From: Giesbergeria sp.
GTDB taxonomy: Bacteria > Pseudomonadota > Gammaproteobacteria > Burkholderiales > Burkholderiaceae_C
Reading direction: 5' to 3'
Assembly (NCBI GenBank): GCA_030690515.1
Contig: JAUYGP010000136.1
Span: 1 to 7,252, forward strand
Length of the DNA stretch: 7,252 nucleotides
Part shown: positions 1-6,148 of the stretch, piece by piece
How the letters are laid out: each line of letters starts with the position of its first letter
How positions within the stretch are numbered: the first letter of the stretch is position 1
Translations under genes and position numbers: made by a program
Notes under the pieces: model-generated
Databases searched by the model: none
Seen by the model: the letters and a program-made list of their open reading frames with translations, nothing else
What the model was told of the DNA's origin: nothing

Positions 1-65
1 CAAATCCTCGCGATAGCAACGGCTATCGCTGCGGTTTGCGCCTTGTCTGACGACGATTTCGACAT
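1..65 (-). CDS. possible 5' end of an unidentified protein (partial)
   Basis: An ATG at 65-63 opens a frame that stays open to the left edge and reads MSKSSSDKAQTAAIAVAIAR. The composition, a polar Lys/Ser start followed by an Ala/Ile-rich helical stretch, looks like a genuine protein N-terminus. The only ribosome-binding candidate is a GAAG/GAAGAAA run a few bases upstream. A perfect 8-base inverted repeat (10-17 with 22-29) falls inside the frame and largely reflects the repeated Ala-Ile-Ala coding. Only about 21 codons are visible and I do not recognise the family. It lies downstream of the R-M genes, separated from them by a repeat-filled gap, so it is probably an independent gene. Confidence 0.4.
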   Translation of the reverse strand, partial: MSKSSSDKAQTAAIAVAIARI

Positions 66-118
66 CTTTTTTTCTTCAACCAACTTCCAACTCAGGACAC
101 TAGCAGCGCGCGGGCCTG

Positions 119-220
119 GCCCCCTCTCCCCTTGCGGGAGAGGGCGGGGGGAGAGGGGTGTTTTGGGACGCGGTGCTTGTCCCCCCCTCTCCCCAACCCT
201 CTCCCGCGAGGGGCGAGGGA
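119..220. repeat. GC-rich REP-like inverted repeat pair (CCCTCTCCC family)
   Basis: Two copies of a palindromic unit lie in opposite orientation. In the first, CCCTCTCCC (122-130) pairs perfectly with GGGAGAGGG (136-144) across a five-base loop. In the second, CCCTCTCCC (197-205) pairs with GGGCGAGGG (211-219) with one mismatch. In addition, GGGGAGAGGGG (148-158) is a perfect complement of CCCCTCTCCCC (184-194), so the two units could also pair with each other. CCCTCTCCC-type palindromes are familiar as dispersed intergenic repeats in many proteobacteria. They usually lie just after genes, which fits the placement here beyond the R-M operon. No transposase is present. Confidence 0.8.
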
Positions 221-255
221 GTGAAAGCCGTCTGAAAGAGGCGCCCAACCAGGAA

Positions 256-320
256 TAAGCAATAAAAACGGCTGCAACGCAATACCAGCAAGCGCCAGAA
301 GCTACTATTTATATAGCAAC
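256..320 (-). repeat. degenerate copy of the palindromic repeat (copy C)
   Basis: Read on the minus strand this stretch has the same order of parts as the two better copies in the window: an AT-rich start (TGCTATATAAATAGTAGC), then a GGCGCTTGC core, then a degraded second arm and an AT-rich tail. The core is close to the TAGCTGCTTGCGCTT consensus of the copies at 2581-2640 and 6086-6148, but the central stem is poorly kept. It begins 14 bases beyond the TAG stop (334-336) of the YkgJ-like gene. Placement right after a stop codon is common for such elements. Confidence 0.55.
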
Positions 321-333
321 CAACAAGTTCGTG

Positions 334-675
334 CTACTCCGGCAGCTGCGCCCGCAGTTGCGCATCGCAGCCCACGCCTGCGGCGATCGAGCGCCGGGCC
401 AGTGCGGCCAGGGCACGCACCGCCCAGGGATGGGTCAGCCCGGTCACGCCGCCGGGGTCTGACAGCATGCCGCACAGGTAGCGCTGCTCGGCATCGCTCC
501 AGCGCAAGGCCGCGCAGGCACCGCGCCTGCGGCGCGAGACCAGCATGCCCAGCGGGCACGGCTCGGTCAGGCAGCACAGGCCGCAGCCGTTGCACGGCGC
601 GTCTTCGGGCGGTTTAGGCGGGGCGCCGGGGTGGATGTGCACCACCTGCCAGCCGGGGGGTGGTGCAGGGCTCAT
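334..675 (-). CDS. YkgJ-like cysteine-cluster (zinc/iron-chelating) protein
   Basis: This is a complete 113-residue protein. Its hallmark is a tight cysteine cluster near the N-terminus, C28-x2-C31-x2-CC(34,35)-x4-C40, followed by C54 and C68. That spacing matches the YkgJ-type putative zinc- or iron-chelating domain, in which the clustered cysteines bind metal or an Fe-S centre. The biochemical role of that family is poorly defined. There is no signal peptide or membrane segment, so it is presumably cytoplasmic. The start ATG (675-673) overlaps the hsdR stop codon in an ATGA arrangement (672-675), which implies translation coupled to hsdR. The rest of the protein is Ala/Arg-rich and not diagnostic. 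A small ferredoxin-like protein is the main alternative. Nothing in the sequence links it mechanistically to restriction; it may simply share the transcript. Confidence 0.75.
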   Translation of the reverse strand: MSPAPPPGWQVVHIHPGAPPKPPEDAPCNGCGLCCLTEPCPLGMLVSRRRRGACAALRWSDAEQRYLCGMLSDPGGVTGLTHPWAVRALAALARRSIAAGVGCDAQLRAQLPE

Positions 676-3600
676 GCGGCCCAGCTCTCGCCCAGCGCCT
701 CGGCCTGCTGCAACACCAGCTCCACGGCAGCGTCCTGCAAATCTGGCGGGTATTTGTATTTGCGCAGGATGCGCTTGACCATCAAACGCAGATTGGCGCG
801 CACGCTCTCGCGCTGGCTCCAGTCCACCGTCATGCTTTTGCGCAGGTTCTCAGTCAGTTCGTGGGCGATCTTTTTCAGCGTTTCGTCGGCCAGCTCTTTC
901 ACGGCCGACTCGTTGTTGGCCAGCGCGTCGTAGAAGCGCACCTCGTCTTCTGACAGGCCCAGCGCCTCGCCCCGGCTCGCGGCCTGGCGAAACTTCTTCG
1001 CCATGTCCACCAGCTCTTCCATCACCTGCGCTGTCTCGATGCTGCGGTTCTGGTAGCGGGCAATCACGCCGGTCAGCAGGTCTGAGAATTTGCGCTGCTG
1101 CACCACGTTGGTGGCGAATTTGGCCTTGATCTCGCCTTCGAGCAGGCGCTCCAGCAGCTCCACGGCCAGGTTGCGCTCGGGCAGGCTTTTCACCTGGGCC
1201 AGAAACTCGTCGTCGAGCAGGCCGATGTTGGGTTTGTCCAGGCCCACGGCATCAAAAATATCCACTACGCGCTCGCTCACCACCGCCTGGCTGATGATCT
1301 GGCGGATGGCCGCATCGCGCTGCTCGTCGGTCCGTTTCTGCGCCGTCACGTCGCGCTTGGTCAAAATCACTTTCACCGCCTGGAAGAACGCCACCTCTTC
1401 GCGGAGCGCCTTGGCTTCGTCCAAGGTGCAGCACAGGCTGAAGGCCTGGCCCATGGCCACCGCCGCGTCGGCAAAGCGGCGTTTGCCGTCCTGCGGGCTG
1501 TCTTTGTTCGCGGACCGGATGCCCAGCACATGGTTGGCTGCACCCGCCAGCGCCTTGTGCCCGCCCGTCAAAAAGCCCGACCAGTCGTAGCCGTGCAGCA
1601 GGCTGCGCAGCACGTCCATCTTTTCGAGCAGCAAGGACAGTGCCTCGTGCGCGTCCACCGTGGGTTTGCCTCGACCCTGGCTGGCGGTGTATTCCTTCAT
1701 CGCGGCCTTCAGCTCGTTGCCGATGCCGATGTAGTCCACCACCAGGCCGCCCTGCTTGTCCTTGAACACGCGGTTCACGCGCGCAATGGCCTGCATCAGG
1801 TTGTGGCCCTTCATGGGTTTGTCCACGTACATGGTGTGCACGCAGGGCGCGTCAAACCCCGTCAACCACATGTCACGCACGATGACGATGCGCAGTGGGT
1901 CGGTCGGGTCCTTGAAGCGCTTTTCCAGCCGCTTTTTCACCTGCCCGCTGTAGATGTGCGCTCGCAATAAAGCCTTGTCGCTGGCACTGCCGGTCATCAC
2001 CACCTTGATGGCGCCCTGCTCCGGGTCTGCGCTGTGCCAGTCGGGGCGCAGGCGCACGATCTCGTCGTACAGGTGCACGCAGATGTCGCGGCTCATGGCT
2101 ACCACCATGGCCTTGCCGTCCTGCGCCTTATTGCGCTCTTCAAAGTGCGCCACCAGGTCGGCCGCCACGCTGGCAATGCGCGGCGTGGCGCCCACCACTT
2201 TCTCCAGCGCAGCCCAGCGGCTTTTGAGCTGGGCCTGGGTGCTTTCCTCTTCGTCCTCGGCCAGCTCGTCCACTTCGTCGTCGAGCAAGGCCAGGTCGTC
2301 GTCTTTCAGTCGCAACTTGGCCAGGCGGCTTTCGTAATAGATGGCCACCGTGGCGCCGTCTTCCTTGGCCTGCTGCATGTCATAGACATGGATGTAGTCG
2401 CCAAACACGGCGCGCGTGTCGCGGTCCTGGCTGCTGACCGGCGTGCCGGTGAAGGCGACAAAGGTGGCGTTGGGCAGCGCATCGCGCAGGTGCTGGGCGT
2501 AGCCCGCCTGGTAGTGGGTGGTGTACTCGGGCGAAGCAAACTCGGCATGCACGGCACTGCTGCCCGCATCGCTGGTCACTATGCTTTTAGTAGCTGCTTG
2601 CGCTTGTGCAGCAAGCGCCAGAGGCACATTTGGCTTGAAATTTTGCTTGCGCGTCTTGAGCTTGGCCTCAAACCCGTACTGCGTGCGGTGAGCCTCGTCG
2701 GCAATCACCACGATGTTGTGGCGGTCGGACAGCACCGGGAACACATCCTCGTCCTCGCCCGGCATGAACTTTTGAATCGTCGCAAACACAATGCCCCCCG
2801 AGGGCCGGTGGGCCAGCAACTGGCGCAAGGCAGGGCGCGTGCTGGCCTGCACCGGCTGCTCGCGCAGCAGGTCCTGCGCCAGACTGAACACGCCAAACAG
2901 CTGGCCGTCGAGGTCGTTGCGGTCGGTAATGACGACGATGGTCGGGTTCTCCATCGCCGGCTCCTGCATCACGCGGGCGGCAAAGCAGGTCATGGTGATG
3001 CTTTTGCCGCTGCCCTGCGTGTGCCACACCACGCCTCCCTTGCCGCGCTGGCTGGTTGCCAGCCCCTCGCGCGACGCGGCCACCACATGCTCGATAGCGG
3101 CGCGCACGGCGTGGAACTGGTGGTAGCCGGCAATCTTCTTGATGAGCTGGCCGTCGTCCTCAAACAGCACAAAAAAGCGGAGGTAGTCGAGCAAATAGCG
3201 CGGCGCCAGCACACCGCGCACCAGCGTTTCGAGCTCGTTGAACTGGCCCAGCGGGTCGAGCTGCACGCCGTCAATCGTGCGCCACTGCATGAAGCGCTCG
3301 CCGTTGCTTGAGAGCGACCCCAACCGCGCCTCGCTGCCGTCGGCAATCACCAGCACCTCGTTGAACTGAAACAGGTCGGGGATTTGCTCTTTGTAGGTCT
3401 GAATCTGGTCGTAAGCCTTCCAGATGCTGGCCTCCTGGTCGGCGGGGTTTTTCAACTCCAGCAGCACCAGCGGCAGGCCGTTGACGAACAGCACAATGTC
3501 GGGCCGGCGTGTGTGGTGCGGGCCTTTGAGGGTGAACTGGTTCACCGCCCAGAACTCGTTGCTGGCAGGATTGCCCCAATCCACAAACCGCACAAAGTCG

Positions 3601-3917
3601 CCCCGCGTTTCACCGCCCTGCTGGTACTGCACCGGCACTCCCCCCACCAGCAGCTTGTGAAACACCCGGTTGGCCGCCAGCTGCGCAGGCAGGCCCAGGT
3701 CTTGCACCTGCTGCACTGCGTCTTCGCGCGCGGCGGCGGGTATGCCGGGGTTGAGCCGGGCAATGGCTTCGCGCAGGCGGCCCAGCAGCAGCACCTCGCG
3801 GTAGTTCGCCCGCTCGGGGTTGGGGCCATCGGGGGCGATGTCGAAGCCGCTGCGCACCGCGTAGCCCAGGTCTTGCAGCCAGGCGAGGGTTTCTTGTTCG
3901 AGTTGGTCTTCGGTCAT
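672..3917 (-). CDS. hsdR: type I restriction enzyme, HsdR motor/endonuclease subunit
   Basis: This 1081-residue protein is full length for HsdR, the ATP-driven DNA translocase and nuclease that acts with HsdM and HsdS on unmodified DNA. The N-terminal PD-(D/E)xK nuclease shows D140 and E154-L-K156. The superfamily 2 motor follows: Walker A TQGSGKS (300-306), VITDRNDLDGQL (329-340), DEAH (407-410), TGTP (490-493) and the motif VI-like QAIARVNR (709-716). The C-terminal helical domain ends with the typical RESVRANLRLMVKRILRKY stretch. The ATG at 3917 is preceded by a purine-rich AGGGAAGG at good spacing. Residues 426-447 are encoded by a palindromic repeat inserted in frame. The gap between DEAH and the GYAQHLRDALP segment is roughly 40 residues longer than I expect for the family. 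All catalytic motifs are intact, so activity is plausible but unproven. Confidence 0.97.
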   Translation of the reverse strand: MTEDQLEQETLAWLQDLGYAVRSGFDIAPDGPNPERANYREVLLLGRLREAIARLNPGIPAAAREDAVQQVQDLGLPAQLAANRVFHKLLVGGVPVQYQQGGETRGDFVRFVDWGNPASNEFWAVNQFTLKGPHHTRRPDIVLFVNGLPLVLLELKNPADQEASIWKAYDQIQTYKEQIPDLFQFNEVLVIADGSEARLGSLSSNGERFMQWRTIDGVQLDPLGQFNELETLVRGVLAPRYLLDYLRFFVLFEDDGQLIKKIAGYHQFHAVRAAIEHVVAASREGLATSQRGKGGVVWHTQGSGKSITMTCFAARVMQEPAMENPTIVVITDRNDLDGQLFGVFSLAQDLLREQPVQASTRPALRQLLAHRPSGGIVFATIQKFMPGEDEDVFPVLSDRHNIVVIADEAHRTQYGFEAKLKTRKQNFKPNVPLALAAQAQAATKSIVTSDAGSSAVHAEFASPEYTTHYQAGYAQHLRDALPNATFVAFTGTPVSSQDRDTRAVFGDYIHVYDMQQAKEDGATVAIYYESRLAKLRLKDDDLALLDDEVDELAEDEEESTQAQLKSRWAALEKVVGATPRIASVAADLVAHFEERNKAQDGKAMVVAMSRDICVHLYDEIVRLRPDWHSADPEQGAIKVVMTGSASDKALLRAHIYSGQVKKRLEKRFKDPTDPLRIVIVRDMWLTGFDAPCVHTMYVDKPMKGHNLMQAIARVNRVFKDKQGGLVVDYIGIGNELKAAMKEYTASQGRGKPTVDAHEALSLLLEKMDVLRSLLHGYDWSGFLTGGHKALAGAANHVLGIRSANKDSPQDGKRRFADAAVAMGQAFSLCCTLDEAKALREEVAFFQAVKVILTKRDVTAQKRTDEQRDAAIRQIISQAVVSERVVDIFDAVGLDKPNIGLLDDEFLAQVKSLPERNLAVELLERLLEGEIKAKFATNVVQQRKFSDLLTGVIARYQNRSIETAQVMEELVDMAKKFRQAASRGEALGLSEDEVRFYDALANNESAVKELADETLKKIAHELTENLRKSMTVDWSQRESVRANLRLMVKRILRKYKYPPDLQDAAVELVLQQAEALGESWAA
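2581..2640 (+). repeat. palindromic repeat inserted in frame within hsdR (copy B)
   Basis: On the plus strand, antisense to hsdR, the stretch reads TAGCTGCTTGCGCTT (2591-2605), a hairpin GCGCTTG / CAAGCGC (2600-2606 with 2612-2618, five-base loop), then GCCAGAGG and ATTTGGCTTGAAA. The same order occurs in the intergenic copy at 6086-6148: the core TAGCTGCTTGCGCTT is identical and TTTGGCTT is shared near the end. Here the element lies inside an open reading frame and is translated as part of HsdR (about residues 426-447, beginning NFKPNVPLALAAQAQAATKS). The total length keeps the frame and introduces no stop. I recall this sequence type as a dispersed intergenic repeat of Comamonadaceae. Confidence 0.85.
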
Positions 3918-3927
3918 GGCGCCCTTC

Positions 3928-4010
3928 CCTCATGTCGACGCCATCGACATGAGGCCCTTGATATGTTTATTTTTACGCAAAAAATCGACACATTTCTCGC
4001 ACATGTCGAT
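3928..4010 (-). promoter_or_regulatory. two TCGACAT palindromes in the hsdR leader, candidate operator/promoter region
   Basis: A perfect 11-base inverted repeat (3928-3938 with 3944-3954, loop CGCCA) lies just upstream of hsdR and abuts its ribosome-binding sequence. A second, looser palindrome, ATCGACA / TGTCGAT (3984-3990 with 4004-4010), lies about 56 bases away centre to centre. All four arms carry the same ATGTCGA/TCGACA(T/C) half-site. Between them is an AT-rich segment (about 3958-3984), unlike the GC-rich genes around it. On the minus strand TGTCGA (3990-3985) could act as a weak -35, with ACATAT/CATATC about 18 bases later as a weak -10. The arrangement suggests a dimeric repressor binding near an hsdR promoter. 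An RNA hairpin occluding the start site is the alternative. The regulator is not identifiable here. Confidence 0.55.
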
Positions 4011-4050
4011 TTCATGGTCATTTCACCAACTCGGCAAACAGCGCGTCGTT

Positions 4051-6066
4051 TCACAGTTTCCCCGTCTTGTAAGCCTGTTGTTCATGGGTGGGCTTGGATG
4101 GGAAGGCTAGCTGCAACATACCGCTGCGAACCATCGGGCTGATGTGCGTCTGACGCAAGGCATCGGGGCTGCGGTCGAGCAATCGAGCCAGCACCGCACG
4201 CGTGACATAGTGTCCTTCGCACACGGCGCAGATCACCGCCTGCATCTGGTCCATACCCAAGCGCCCTGATCGCGCAGGCGCTGCCAGAGCTTGCAGCTGC
4301 GCCAGAAAACCAGGAGCCAGCACACCCAGATCGTCCAGCACGGGCCCGTCCAGCAGAGGCGACAGCAGCCGCCCCTCAGCATCGCGCAGGTCCTGGCGTG
4401 CCTTCGAATATTCGGAGCTGGGCTGCGAATGTTCGGAGCTCAGCTGCGAATGTTCGGAGCCCCCCACTGGCACGCCCCCCGGCAGCGAGTCCGCGCTGCC
4501 AATCGTTGAGGCAATGCCTTCTGCCGGAAGCAGTGGCCCACTGAACACATCCTCCGGCGTGGGCAGCGCAGCGCCCGCCAAGTAGTAAACCGTGCCCCTG
4601 GCACGCCCATCTGACACCAGCATGCCCTGGCGCACCAGGCGGGCCAGCAATACGCTCAGATCGTGGGAATGTGCATCGCAAAGCTCCAATAAACGGCTGT
4701 GGCTTACGGTGCGCTCCATGGCGGCTGTGGCCAAAATCAAGCGGGAATACGCATCCAGTGCTTCAAAACGCGCGCCCCACCGGGCTCGCAGCGCCTGCAC
4801 CACCTCGTCCGGCAACAAATCCGCCATGTGCAGGGCCAGCAGCGTCTGCTCAGGCTCGGCCTTCTCTGAAAGCAAGGGCGGCCGCCAGTGTTGGCTGCGC
4901 CAGCCGCCATAAATGCGCGGCATGCCCGAGCCGCCCCGTTCGCCCAGGCCGATGAGCAAAAACATCTGGTGAAGGATGCGGTTACGGCAATCGCTTTCGC
5001 CCCCGCGAATCACCTGCTCGATGGGCAAACGCAGGCCACCCGGGTTGCGAAAACCAAACATGTCTGGCCGCTTCACCACCAGCACCGATACGCGCCCCGT
5101 GTAGTCGGCATGCACCAGCGCATTCACCAGCGCCTCGCGCAAGGCCTTGTGCACCGGCGTATCGTCCTGCCGTTGCCCATCTTTCACCGCAAAAGGCACC
5201 TTCAAGTCCGCCACCAGCTTGCGGTAAACCCTGCGGTAAAACTCGAACAGATTGCCCGTCCATGAGCCATCAGGTACCAGCCGGTCGATCCAGGTCGGTT
5301 CGGCCCGGGCTTCGGGACGCTCTTGGTAATCCACAAAGTAGTGCGGTGCGGCCTCCTGGATGGCCGCCCAGGTACCAAACATCAGCAGGCCCGCCAACGT
5401 CAATCCCTCCTGGCCCGTCTGGCGGTCACGCCGCCAGCCGCGCAGACTGGTCATAAAGTCAAAATCATCCTGCTCCAGGTATGGATGCCCGGGCCGCTCG
5501 TCCTTGAGCATCTGGCGGTAGATGCGCAGGCTCTCGCCATCAATGTCCCCCATGCCAAAACCGGGCAGGATGCGGGCATCGCGCTCATCCTCCACCTGCT
5601 CGGCCAGCATGCGCTTGACCGTCTCTTCGTCGCACTGTCGATCGCCGTCGTTGAGCCGTTTGTAGGTGTGGCCGAGCGGCTGGCCGTTGAGGAACACCGG
5701 CCTTTGCTTACGGGTAGCCTGCGGAATGCGCACCAGCATCATCGTGTGGCCTTGCAGCGCCAACTCCTGCACATCGGCATCGGTCAGCAGATTGGCGCTG
5801 ACCTTGCCCGGGTTGTTCAGGTTGTTGAACAGGTCTGCCCGCACCTTGGCCGGGTTGGGAATGCCTGCAATGGAAAACACCCCATCCTTCTCGCGCACTC
5901 CCAGCAGCACCACACCCCCATGGGCGTTGGCCATGGCCGAATAGGTGGGCCAGAAATCCTTGGGCACCTCGCCCTGGCCGCTTTGGCCCTGGGCCAGCTT
6001 GCATTCCAGCTCTACCGTTTCGCGCAGCAGGGCCAGGTCTTCGAGGGAGGTGGGTGAGAACATCAC
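4051..6066 (-). CDS. Schlafen AlbA_2 domain and GHKL-type ATP-binding protein
   Basis: This 671-residue protein begins with an AlbA_2 (Schlafen-like, putative nucleic-acid-binding) domain at about residues 14-140, shown by ETVELECKLA and the NAHGGVVLLGV core (47-57). An ATP-binding region of the kind annotated as RecG-like or HATPase_c_4 follows: N-box EALVNALVHADY (311-322), NPGGL (341-345), and RNRILHQMF...GERGGSGMPRI (361-385). The C-terminal third has winged-helix-like segments (about 445-497 and 600-655), with a short Ser/Glu/His repeat linker between them at 534-554. Family members often occur in or beside type I R-M loci; whether they regulate the locus or defend independently is unsettled. 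The frame opens with GTG (6066) followed directly by ATG (6063). AGGA at 6075-6072 is five bases from the GTG and eight from the ATG, so I slightly favour the ATG. It probably shares a transcript with upstream R-M genes. Confidence 0.88.
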   Translation of the reverse strand: MMFSPTSLEDLALLRETVELECKLAQGQSGQGEVPKDFWPTYSAMANAHGGVVLLGVREKDGVFSIAGIPNPAKVRADLFNNLNNPGKVSANLLTDADVQELALQGHTMMLVRIPQATRKQRPVFLNGQPLGHTYKRLNDGDRQCDEETVKRMLAEQVEDERDARILPGFGMGDIDGESLRIYRQMLKDERPGHPYLEQDDFDFMTSLRGWRRDRQTGQEGLTLAGLLMFGTWAAIQEAAPHYFVDYQERPEARAEPTWIDRLVPDGSWTGNLFEFYRRVYRKLVADLKVPFAVKDGQRQDDTPVHKALREALVNALVHADYTGRVSVLVVKRPDMFGFRNPGGLRLPIEQVIRGGESDCRNRILHQMFLLIGLGERGGSGMPRIYGGWRSQHWRPPLLSEKAEPEQTLLALHMADLLPDEVVQALRARWGARFEALDAYSRLILATAAMERTVSHSRLLELCDAHSHDLSVLLARLVRQGMLVSDGRARGTVYYLAGAALPTPEDVFSGPLLPAEGIASTIGSADSLPGGVPVGGSEHSQLSSEHSQPSSEYSKARQDLRDAEGRLLSPLLDGPVLDDLGVLAPGFLAQLQALAAPARSGRLGMDQMQAVICAVCEGHYVTRAVLARLLDRSPDALRQTHISPMVRSGMLQLAFPSKPTHEQQAYKTGKL
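4405..4467 (-). repeat. 21-base tandem repeat inside the AlbA_2/GHKL gene
   Basis: Three head-to-tail 21-base units lie at 4405-4425, 4426-4446 and 4447-4467, each beginning CGAAT(A/G)TTCGGAGC on the plus strand. The first two match through most of their length; the third is conserved only to about 4460. The period is a multiple of three, so copy-number change would keep the gene in frame. The encoded heptads read SEHSQLS, SEHSQPS and SEYSK at about residues 537-555, between the C-terminal winged-helix-like regions. This is probably a flexible linker of variable length. Confidence 0.85.
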
Positions 6067-6085
6067 ACGGGTCCTGGAGCAGAGT

Positions 6086-6148
6086 TTTAAGCCAAATTGA
6101 ACGCTAGCGCTTTATGGATAAGCGCAAGCAGCTATAAAAAAAGAGCAA
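6086..6148 (-). repeat. palindromic repeat between the hsdR remnant and the AlbA_2 gene (copy A)
   Basis: Read on the minus strand: an AT-rich start (GCTCTTTTTTTATAGC), then CTGCTTGCGCTT, a short loop, AAGCGCTAGCG, then TTTGGCTTAAAA. The central stem is GCGCTT with AAGCGC (plus-strand 6107-6112 with 6120-6125). The TAGCTGCTTGCGCTT core is identical to the copy inside hsdR. It occupies most of the gap before the AlbA_2 start and supplies the TAG (6132-6134) that ends the reading frame of the truncated hsdR. The orientation is opposite to that of copy B. Confidence 0.85.

Larger units (their letters stand above)
66..333. other. gene-free repeat-rich gap
   Basis: This stretch separates the end of the YkgJ-like gene from the possible gene at the left edge. 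It holds a GC-rich inverted-repeat cluster (about 119-220) and a degenerate copy of the Comamonadaceae-type palindromic repeat (about 256-320). I see no convincing coding frame: the short frames crossing it consist mostly of the repeat sequence translated as low-complexity Pro/Gly/Arg. No classical hairpin-plus-T-run terminator is evident on the minus strand. The GC-rich hairpins may slow or end transcription from the R-M operon, but that is inference. Confidence 0.6.

Noticed and set aside
10..29. Perfect 8-base hairpin near the left edge as a terminator or operator
   Set aside because: It falls within the likely coding start of a minus-strand gene and matches alternating Ala/Ile codons; there is no T-run.
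43..258. A 71-codon plus-strand frame beginning MSDDDFDIFF
   Set aside because: Most of its length is the GC-rich inverted repeat translated as Gly/Arg/Pro, and it overlaps a better minus-strand start at the left edge.
2034..3311. A 425-codon plus-strand open frame opposite hsdR
   Set aside because: It is exactly antisense to the conserved motor domain of HsdR, is His/Val/Ala/Gln-rich with no recognisable domain, and is explained by the third-position GC bias of hsdR.
3384..4142. A 252-codon plus-strand open frame spanning the hsdR start and the end of the AlbA_2 gene
   Set aside because: Mostly antisense to hsdR, low-complexity composition, and it runs through the palindromic leader; no motif supports it.
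4405..4467. Short regular repeats as a possible CRISPR array
   Set aside because: The units are contiguous with no spacers and lie in frame within a protein gene.
5323..6057. A 244-codon plus-strand open frame opposite the AlbA_2/GHKL gene
   Set aside because: Antisense to conserved AlbA_2 coding sequence, with the same Leu/Ala/His-rich shadow composition and no recognisable domain.
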